DNA from: Pseudomonas sp. GL-B-19
Lineage (GTDB): Bacteria > Pseudomonadota > Gammaproteobacteria > Pseudomonadales > Pseudomonadaceae
Assembly (NCBI RefSeq): GCF_019956415.1
Contig: NZ_JAHBDK010000097.1
Location: forward strand, 122,038 to 186,037
Direction: 5' to 3'
DNA length: 64,000 nucleotides
The position numbers and the translations under genes were made by a program. The notes below the pieces were generated by a model. That model was not told the DNA's origin. It ran no database searches and worked only from the letters and a program-made list of their open reading frames with translations. This document shows positions 35,284 to 42,655 of the stretch, in pieces; the stretch's first letter is position 1; each line of letters opens with the position of its first letter.

Positions 35284-35841
35284 GGGATTTAGAGGCTGCT
35301 ACTAAATGAACACTCGCGCACGTTAGCACATGCGAAGAGGCGGCCGATGTAAGGGCGATATCAGATCGCAATTCGTTCAGGGGAACTATTCCAATGCAAT
35401 GGTCGTACGGCGGAAATAATGGAAATGGGACTAACGGAGCAGCCAGGTTCGTGAAATTTCGTTCGTAGGTTTGTGGAAACAGACAACGGACGGTAGGAAA
35501 ACGGACATGACCTGTCGTTTAACAAGTGGGCGATGTTATATATTCATGAGTATGGCTATCATTTGATAAATCAACAGAATTCCCCGCAAGCAGTACATCT
35601 AGCGTTCACCAAATCTTGTTCATAAGCGAGGGCTGGCATGTACAGGCTTGAGCAACATTTCTGGCACATCATTTTTTCCAAACTGCCACCGGCTGAGGAA
35701 GCGCTAAACAATTAACCCGTTCGCGTCGCCACCATTTTCAAGCCGGTTTTTCAACCTACCGGCCTTGCTTTGCGTTTATGGGGGCAGATTTCTGCCCTCG
35801 TTTTGCTAATTAGCGAGTCAGCCCCGCCTTTTCAAACGGAT
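35284..35841. other. Intergenic stretch leading into transposon relics
   Basis: About 560 bases without a convincing gene. It contains an AT-rich part near 35,530-35,600 and a perfect small hairpin gggcaga-tt-tctgccc at 35786-35801 followed by tcgtttt, which could be a terminator-like sequence near the edge of the IS5 relic. This marks the start of the accessory island. Confidence 0.4.
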
Positions 35842-36236
35842 CTATCCCACCGCCCGTTGAAGATATCGCTTAGCCAGTATCAGATTGGCCAACCCAAACA
35901 GACTGAACAACTGCATCTGGTGCTTTTCCAGCAGGTGCCTAAAGTTCATGATCGTGGTGTCTCGGGAATCGGCCCGCTCAGTGTCAGGCGTGCGAACTGG
36001 CGCATGGGGGGGGCGTAGAGCGCTCCTTCCATGGCCGGATCGCTCAGGGAGAACCAGCTCTGCAACAGATGAATGCGTAGCATGGTTTCCAGCGGATAAG
36101 GTTTTCGGCCGCCGCCGGCCTTCGGGTAGAACGGCTCGATGAGCTCCAGCAATCCACTCCAGGGCACTACCTGATCCATCTCGGCGAGGAAGCGTTCTCG
36201 GCGTGTCTGTTTGCGCTTACCGGCGTACCCTTGCAC
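35842..36236 (-). pseudogene. IS5-type transposase, internally deleted and frameshifted
   Basis: The minus strand starts MQGYAGKRKQTRRERFLAEM and FYPKAGGGRKPYPLETMLRI, the N-terminus of an IS5-family transposase. At about 35,970 a missing base shifts the frame; the next frame continues IMNFRHLLEKHQ and then jumps directly to the family C-terminus MQLFSLFGLANLILAKRYLQ, ending at a stop at 35842. The central catalytic core (about 200 residues, with the DDE residues) is gone. This is an internally deleted, MITE-like derivative that cannot transpose itself. Confidence 0.85.
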
Positions 36237-36240
36237 CTCA

Positions 36241-36532
36241 CGCTCTCAGGAGGACAAGCAAGCGACATTTCGCAAGCTCAACCGCTGCTCGAAGGTGTCC
36301 AAATTCCCTCTGTTCGAGGTAGGCCACGCAAGCGATGCTGTTGGCTGTTGGCTGTTGGCTGTTGGCTGTTGGCTGTTGGCTGTTGGCAGACAAGGGCTAT
36401 GATGCTGAGTCCTTGCGCCAGTACTGTGACATTTATCGAATGCATCCAGTAATTCCCCTGCGGAACATGAAACGTAAGCCCAAGCTCGGCTTACCGCGCC
36501 TGTTCGACAAGCCCATTTCGTACAGTGCCTAG
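36241..36532 (+). pseudogene. Second IS5-like transposase remnant, disrupted by a 7-base repeat
   Basis: On the plus strand one frame reads LSGGQASDISQAQPLLEGVQ and GRPRKRCCWLLA, and after the TGTTGGC array another frame reads LLADKGYDAESLRQYCDIYR, HPVIPLRNMKRKPKLGLPRLFD and a stop. Together these are the middle part of an IS5-family (IS427-like) transposase with the DKGYDAE motif. The N- and C-terminal ends are missing. With two TGTTGGC copies the frame would read through; the seven present shift it. Confidence 0.75.
36339..36387 (+). repeat. Seven perfect tandem copies of TGTTGGC
   Basis: A 49-base run of seven identical heptamers inside the transposase remnant. The surrounding protein sequence (RKRC-CWLLA-DKGYDAE) is restored if only two copies are kept, so five copies (35 bases) were probably added by slippage. 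Confidence 0.95.
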
Positions 36533-36747
36533 GCCCCGTCTTTTCGTCATCCCTCGCGCAAAACATTAACCGCATCTATGCTGCATGGACGCCAATTAAC
36601 ATCACGTTCAGTCGTGACTGTTTTGGTTAACCCACCGATACGCAAACGCCCCAGTTTCCTAATTCGATCTTGACCAGGCATCTGGTTGTGGGCTTCTGCC
36701 GAAGGACGGAATTTCAGGAGCTACAACCACTTGTTGGGGAGAACATC

Positions 36748-39700
36748 ATGCGTGTTGTCCGGACTGGTCGTTCATCCACTGAGCTTGACGTTGCTTTTCA
36801 TTTACCAGCGGGCATATCGCTGGAAATCATCAGCGGGGGACCTGGTTCAGCGTCGCCCTTGGCTAAGCGCAATGCCACGGTCTCCCCAGACTGGCAGGTG
36901 GATGCCCTGCAGGACGCACTGGCCGACGCAGGATTCGATGTCAGCAGCAACGTTGAGCTACGCAGCGATACGCAGACCCAGGAAAAAAGAGGTCCGGGGG
37001 ATGCCATCCAGGTGAAGGTCGACGTCGACGTCGACGAGCTCGCCGTGATTCTGCTAGAAGGCGAGGGCGGCGTATTTGCCTGGCAGCAGGCGGATCCCGA
37101 AACAGGTCCTCAGACCCGGAACGGCAAAAAGCTCACACGCACGTTCACCCTCACACCGCGTGGTCCTGAGGACGCGGCGCCCATGCACCGCGGTCCGTTG
37201 ACCGATTGGGCGATCGACAAACTGATCAAGCCGATCCGTGTACTGGTGCTGAGGTTCGTCGCTCAGAAGACCGTCGATGCCATTGTGTCGCGCATCGAGT
37301 CAGGCAATCCGACAGGGCTGGTGCTACTGAACGGCATGGACCCGGCCGCCTGGGTTCCGCGTGGCGATAAGCTACCAGCGCTCGGCAAGAAGGGCACGCT
37401 GCAAGTACTGCTTATGGTCCATGGCACCTTTTCCTCCACCTCCGGCAGTTTCGGAGCGCTCGGTACTTATGAAGACGGGCGCGAGTTCCTGAGCGAGGCC
37501 TATGAGAAGTACGACGCCGTCATCGGTTTTGATCACAAGACCCTGGTCGAGGATGTGGAGACCAATGCCAAAGCGTTGGCCGCCGCACTCGACACGCTGC
37601 CCAAAGGCACTATTGTCGACAGCATTGCGTTCAGCCGAGGGGGGTTGGTCTGGCGTGTATTGGCACAGGAACTGTTTGCCAAGAGTCGCCCCGACATCAT
37701 CTTTCGCAATACCACCTTTGTCGGTTGTACCAACGCGGGCACCCACCTTGCCGAACCCGAAAACTGGAACGATCTCATCGATTTCTACACCAATGTGGTG
37801 ATGGCCGGTGCGCGTGCAGTCGGGGCAATCACTGGCAGCGCCTTGGTGTCTCCGCTGATTAACCTGGCGATCAAGACGCTGGGCGAGTTCATGCAGATGC
37901 TGGCACAGGTCGCAATCAACGAGCGAAAAGTGCCGGGACTTGCCTCCATGGAACCCGACGGCAAGACCGTGATGCGGCTCAATCAGGCCGATAATCCATT
38001 GGTGCGCCTGCATACATATCGGGCGATCACGGCAAATTTCGAGCCCGGCCGGTTCGACATCAGTAACGGCGTGACCGAGGCGCTGGCAGGCTTCCTGGCC
38101 GATCGTCTGACCGATCGGCTGTGGCAGAACGACGCAAATGACCTGGTGGTGGACACCGCTTCGATGACCTCGTTCGGCAAGGGGACCACGTTGCCCGATG
38201 CCTCGGTTTTCACCTACGCGGGCAAGGATGTGATCTACCACACCATCTATTTCGCCCAGACTCGAACCTGTGACCAGTTGTCCGCTTGGTTGAGTTTGCC
38301 GCAACGGTTGAAACGTACGATCCGTGACGCGGCGATTGCGCCTCCCTCCACTCATTATTCAGCCAAAATCCCGATACTCGCAGATGACGTAGAGGTTATG
38401 GCGGAGGAATTACCCAGTCGCAGGGGGGACTTACCTCTTTCCTTCGACCCGCCCCTTGTGGGATACGTTGACGAGGCGTTGCAGCCGCCACCGAAGCCGG
38501 ATCCGCAAGAACTGACCCCTTGCCACGTCAATGCGTCCCTGCCTGAGTCGCCGGTGTTCGGAGAGACCGCCGAGCTTGAAGTCATCCTGTCACAGGAAGA
38601 AATAGCCCAGGCGGTCGGCAAGACCTATGTCAACGACCTCGTCACTTTCAAAAACGGAATCGCCCTGCAAGTCAAAGTGCGCGCGCGGACAAACTGTGAG
38701 GTTGACGGTCCGGCAGTGGAAAGCGTCCCGCCGCCGGGCAAGGGCAAGCCCCAGGTTTTATCTTTCGGTCTGCGTGGCCTGGCTGTCGGGCCAGCTGAAG
38801 TGTGGGTGGACGTGCTTCAAGGTGCACGTCGCCTGTCACGTTTGATTCTGCAACCCCTGTTCGTGGCGAAAGGCAATATGGGTGTTTCGGCAGTGGTCGA
38901 CAGTGCCCGGGAGGATCCACCACTGGTCGACCTGCGCATCATGGAAGAAGGCAGCCCGGATAAATGGCGACTTCGGTTCATCGCCCGCTGCGATGATCTG
39001 GAGATCAACCATGAGTTCGTGACCCAGGATTTTACCGGCAATAAAGAGGCTTACGTCGGCACACTGTATAAGAAACTGGAAGCTTGCTGGTCAATCGCAG
39101 ACGTTGCATTCGAACAACTGATGCAAGGTGTCCGCGCTGAAGGCGTACAGATGTTCGTCGAGTTGTTTCCCATTGATCTACGCCGCCTGATCTGGCGACA
39201 TCGAGCCGCCATAGGCAGTTTTCAGGTTATCGCCAACGAACCTTCAATCCCTTGGGAAGTCGTGCACGTGGTGGATCCTGACAAGCCGCCCCCCCTGAGC
39301 GGCGGGGTGTTTTTGGCTGAGCTGGGCCTTACGCGCTGGATGAGTAACGTCGGCATCGCGCCAGCCAGACTCCGCTTGCGTCCCGGCAAGGCGGGTTATT
39401 GCATCCCTCGCTACCACGATAACAAGCTGAACCTGGCGAGCGTTGCGCAGGAAGCGAAAATGCTCGGCGATTTGCTCGGTGCTGTGTCCATTGGCGACGA
39501 GATTGCGCCTGTACTGAGTGCACTCGCTCGCGACAAGGGCGAGGATTTCGATGTCCTGCATTTTGCCTGTCATGGCAGTACCGACTACACGCAGGTATGG
39601 AACGCCGGACTGTTGCTCAATGTGGCGGGCAGTGACAAAACCACACTTCTGTCGGTGGCATCAGTACAGACTTTTGCCAACCTGGCGGTCGATGGTCAGC

Positions 39701-39999
39701 GGCCACTGATTTTCCTCAATGCCTGCCAGTCCGGGGTTACAGGTCCCACCCTGTCGGGTGCGGGAGGGCTTGCCCAGGCGTTCGTCCAGCGCGGCGCCGG
39801 GTTGTTCGTCGGTACGCTGTGGTCGATCGGTGACAGACCGGCGCTGGGCTTCGCCTCGCAGTTCTACGGCCAGCTCAAGGCCGGCCAAAACGTCAGTCAC
39901 GCGTTGCGTGCCGCCCGTGAACAGGCCAAGCACGATCTCGACACGTCATGGCTGGCGTACACGGTCTACGGTCATCCCTACGCGCGCTTTACACCATAA
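36748..39999 (+). CDS. Alpha/beta-hydrolase-like plus CHAT protease fusion protein
   Basis: A 1083-residue protein, first gene of module A. Residues 210-420 form a lipase-like alpha/beta hydrolase domain: LMVHGTFSSTSGSFGAL (His225) and SIAFSRGGLVWRVLAQEL with Ser296 in the nucleophile-elbow position (FSRGG, not a perfect GxSxG). The C-terminal 250 residues are a CHAT (caspase-like) peptidase with His942 in VLHFACHGSTD and Cys993 in FLNACQSGVTG, ending RAAREQAKHDLDTSWLAYTVYG. CHAT proteases are cytosolic and are usually activated to cleave a partner. I start at the ATG at 36748 (GGGGAG 6 bases upstream). It is followed after 94 bases by an AAA+ gene, so the NTPases downstream probably control it. 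No signal peptide was seen. Confidence 0.85.
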   Translation: MRVVRTGRSSTELDVAFHLPAGISLEIISGGPGSASPLAKRNATVSPDWQVDALQDALADAGFDVSSNVELRSDTQTQEKRGPGDAIQVKVDVDVDELAVILLEGEGGVFAWQQADPETGPQTRNGKKLTRTFTLTPRGPEDAAPMHRGPLTDWAIDKLIKPIRVLVLRFVAQKTVDAIVSRIESGNPTGLVLLNGMDPAAWVPRGDKLPALGKKGTLQVLLMVHGTFSSTSGSFGALGTYEDGREFLSEAYEKYDAVIGFDHKTLVEDVETNAKALAAALDTLPKGTIVDSIAFSRGGLVWRVLAQELFAKSRPDIIFRNTTFVGCTNAGTHLAEPENWNDLIDFYTNVVMAGARAVGAITGSALVSPLINLAIKTLGEFMQMLAQVAINERKVPGLASMEPDGKTVMRLNQADNPLVRLHTYRAITANFEPGRFDISNGVTEALAGFLADRLTDRLWQNDANDLVVDTASMTSFGKGTTLPDASVFTYAGKDVIYHTIYFAQTRTCDQLSAWLSLPQRLKRTIRDAAIAPPSTHYSAKIPILADDVEVMAEELPSRRGDLPLSFDPPLVGYVDEALQPPPKPDPQELTPCHVNASLPESPVFGETAELEVILSQEEIAQAVGKTYVNDLVTFKNGIALQVKVRARTNCEVDGPAVESVPPPGKGKPQVLSFGLRGLAVGPAEVWVDVLQGARRLSRLILQPLFVAKGNMGVSAVVDSAREDPPLVDLRIMEEGSPDKWRLRFIARCDDLEINHEFVTQDFTGNKEAYVGTLYKKLEACWSIADVAFEQLMQGVRAEGVQMFVELFPIDLRRLIWRHRAAIGSFQVIANEPSIPWEVVHVVDPDKPPPLSGGVFLAELGLTRWMSNVGIAPARLRLRPGKAGYCIPRYHDNKLNLASVAQEAKMLGDLLGAVSIGDEIAPVLSALARDKGEDFDVLHFACHGSTDYTQVWNAGLLLNVAGSDKTTLLSVASVQTFANLAVDGQRPLIFLNACQSGVTGPTLSGAGGLAQAFVQRGAGLFVGTLWSIGDRPALGFASQFYGQLKAGQNVSHALRAAREQAKHDLDTSWLAYTVYGHPYARFTP

Positions 40000-40093
40000 C
40001 GAGGGGGGAAGGGGGGGGAAGTAACGCCTGTTATCGGGCATTCTTTTGTCGCTGCGCTTGCATCGTGGGCCCAAGGTCCGCTAGGAGCACCCC

Positions 40094-42655
40094 ATGTGGC
40101 TTGACACACTTACGCCTCTGATCCAAGAACGTCTGCCTGAGCTGATCGCCGATGCCGAGAGGCGGCGCGCGCCGGTGGATGCCCTGGCGCCGCTTCTGGA
40201 AACCCACCTCGCCGATGCGCCTCCCGCCGCCACGGATGAAGTGGAGGCGCTTATCAGCGAGTTGCTCGCCAAACACTATTACGCGCCTTATCGCAGTGAT
40301 CCGGGCCCCATCGGTATCCGTCACCTCAGCGGTCAGCGACTCAGCTACTACCGCAGAAGCTCGGCAGATTTGCATGAGGCCGTCGGCCGGCGCCATCCGG
40401 TGATTCTGGCAACGACCAGCGAACCACGACGCCAGGCTCGCGAGTTGATCGAAGCCGCGCGTGCAGAGGAACGAACGGTGTACATCTGGACCCTCGCCTC
40501 GGGACTGTTCGAGATCACTTGGGACGATGAAGGCACCCGTAGTTTCCTGCCCGCGACACCGCAACGAATCCGTACCGCCCTGCAGCGCACATCACAACTC
40601 CAGGACCCCATACAAAGACTGATCATGCTGCACGTCATGGAGGAGAAGCGTCTCGGGTCGACGGGGGGCGACCTGCCGGTGTTCATCGATGTGAAGGCCG
40701 AGTTTGCCAGTACAGATGTGTACCTGCTTGTCGATGATGTTGACGAGAATGGCGATCCTATTCCGTTCGATGGTGATTTGGGCGATGAGGTGCACACCGC
40801 ACTGACTGATCGACTACATGAAATAGAACAACTGACTGCTGGCAAACATTATCCCGGCAACGACCCCAAGAATCCTTTTGCACTGGCGGAGCTGGTTGGC
40901 TACATCGTCGAACGACGGCCATCCAATGCATTGATTGTCATACAGGACGTTGATCAATATCTGGACAAGTCCATGGATCGCATCGCCAGCCACACGGCCA
41001 GTGTGCTGCGTGATGCCAGTATTCGCCTGGGACGCTTGGAGCAAGGGCCTCAAATGGTGCTCCTGGGCACAGAGTTCAGCGCCCCGGCCAATCTCACCCG
41101 TGAAGTATTGCAACTGCAACTGCCGCTGCCGACGGCCCGGGAGCTCACTGCGTGTTTCCGACAAATACTGCCTCGTCAGTTCGGTTGGGGCGATGCCTAT
41201 CCCCCGGACGATCCCTACGCCACCAATGACGACCTTCTGCGTTTAGCACAATCTGCGTCCGGCATGTCCTTGAGCGAAGCGACCGAGGCAATCCGCTCCG
41301 GTCTGCAATCGAGCAGCGGCGATGCCGAGCGCCTGTTGCAATCGGTTCAACGTGCCAAGCGTTCCGGGGTGCGGGTCAACCCCGCACTCGAAGTGGTTGA
41401 TACCAGTGCTTTGTCGGCGTCACTGGGAGGCATGGAAAGTTTCATGTCTTGGTTGCAGCCTCGTGAGAAAGTCTTCAAGCATCCGGACAGAGCACGGGAT
41501 GCCGGCATTGGCCGGGCTCCGCGCGGCGTTTTGCTGCTGGGCATACCCGGAACGGGAAAGAGCCTGGCCGCCAAGGAAATCGCCAGGCGATGGGGTTTCT
41601 CTCTGGTTCGCCTCGACATGGGGGCATTGCAGGACAAATGGCTTGGAGAATCCGAGCGCAACATCCGCAGTGCCCTGCGGATCGTCGACGCGATGAGCCC
41701 GTGCATTTTGTGGATCGACGAAATCGATAAAGGACTTGGACAGGAGCATACCCATTCGGCAGCGCAAAACGTGAACGCCACGCTGCTGACATGGCTGCAG
41801 GAGTCACGGGCGCCGGCGTTCGTGGTGGCCACAGCTAACCGTTTCGGCGGTCTGCCGCCTGAGCTCACGAGGGCGGGGCGTTTCGACGGCCGATTCTTTT
41901 TTGGTTGCCCAGGCGCCGAAGGGCGGCTGGAGATTCTGCGAATTCACCTCTCAGCACGCAATTGCGAATTGTCCGAAGCACCGCTCGACACCGTGATATC
42001 GCTCACCGAGGGCTTCACGGGGGCCGAACTGGAGCAAGTAGTGCTGGATGGCCTCTATGCCGCCTTTGCCGAGGACCGTCCGTTGTGTATCAAGGATCTC
42101 CAACAGGCCTGCCATGGCGTCAAACCGCTGGTGGCCAGTGTCGGCAAGGGACTCGATGAGATTTGGGCGCTGATCGACCATGGGCGGGTGACACCGGCGT
42201 CTGAACATATGCTCAATCGTACGCAGTTGATGAAGCTGATCGACCCGCAGCGGTTCCGTCCGGTCTATTGTCGACTGGAAAGCATCGAGGGTTGGGACAA
42301 GATCAGTTCGCGCGGTGCCGTTTCATTGATGGACGACCCTTATCGAGGCGCCGCCGCCATCGTTCTGGAAACCGGTGATGATCAGTGGGCGCTGGTGCAG
42401 ACCAATGTCTACGCCGAAAAAGGTGATCGCTGGCACTGGAAGTTTCTCGACCGCGTGGAAACGCTGGGGACCAACGGCGTCTTCGATGTGTTGATAACCG
42501 AACATTGTGTTGAAGTAATCCTGTTCGAATCGCCATCCACCTTGGCACGCTTCGCCGAGCATGAGTATCTGGGGGCCTATGCAGAGCTGTTTCAGGTGGT
42601 CGGGCGGGGACGGGAGTTCGCGGGTTTCGCTGACGCGCAGGTGGTGAAACCATGA
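40094..42655 (+). CDS. AAA+ ATPase (FtsH/p97-like classic AAA module) with long N-terminal region
   Basis: An 853-residue protein. Residues 460-690 are a classic AAA domain: GIPGTGKSLAAKEIARR (Walker A Lys489), CILWIDEIDKGL (Walker B Asp542, Glu543), sensor FVVATANRF and an arginine-finger segment TRAGRFDGRFFFGCPG, followed by the small helical lid. The first 450 residues resemble a second, degenerate AAA-like domain (NALIVIQDVDQYLDK, VLLGTEFSAPANL) without a Walker A lysine, and the last 120 are unassigned. Such proteins act as rings that unfold or remodel partners. AGGAG precedes the ATG; the stop overlaps the next gene by 4 bases. It probably feeds or switches the CHAT protein or the protease-NACHT protein. 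Confidence 0.87.
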   Translation: MWLDTLTPLIQERLPELIADAERRRAPVDALAPLLETHLADAPPAATDEVEALISELLAKHYYAPYRSDPGPIGIRHLSGQRLSYYRRSSADLHEAVGRRHPVILATTSEPRRQARELIEAARAEERTVYIWTLASGLFEITWDDEGTRSFLPATPQRIRTALQRTSQLQDPIQRLIMLHVMEEKRLGSTGGDLPVFIDVKAEFASTDVYLLVDDVDENGDPIPFDGDLGDEVHTALTDRLHEIEQLTAGKHYPGNDPKNPFALAELVGYIVERRPSNALIVIQDVDQYLDKSMDRIASHTASVLRDASIRLGRLEQGPQMVLLGTEFSAPANLTREVLQLQLPLPTARELTACFRQILPRQFGWGDAYPPDDPYATNDDLLRLAQSASGMSLSEATEAIRSGLQSSSGDAERLLQSVQRAKRSGVRVNPALEVVDTSALSASLGGMESFMSWLQPREKVFKHPDRARDAGIGRAPRGVLLLGIPGTGKSLAAKEIARRWGFSLVRLDMGALQDKWLGESERNIRSALRIVDAMSPCILWIDEIDKGLGQEHTHSAAQNVNATLLTWLQESRAPAFVVATANRFGGLPPELTRAGRFDGRFFFGCPGAEGRLEILRIHLSARNCELSEAPLDTVISLTEGFTGAELEQVVLDGLYAAFAEDRPLCIKDLQQACHGVKPLVASVGKGLDEIWALIDHGRVTPASEHMLNRTQLMKLIDPQRFRPVYCRLESIEGWDKISSRGAVSLMDDPYRGAAAIVLETGDDQWALVQTNVYAEKGDRWHWKFLDRVETLGTNGVFDVLITEHCVEVILFESPSTLARFAEHEYLGAYAELFQVVGRGREFAGFADAQVVKP

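Noticed and set aside
37372..38355. Minus-strand open frame of 327 codons within the CHAT gene
   Set aside because: Antisense shadow of a well-supported gene.
40031..40564. Minus-strand open frame at the start of the AAA+ gene in module A
   Set aside because: No domain or ribosome site; opposite to the N-terminus of the AAA+ protein.
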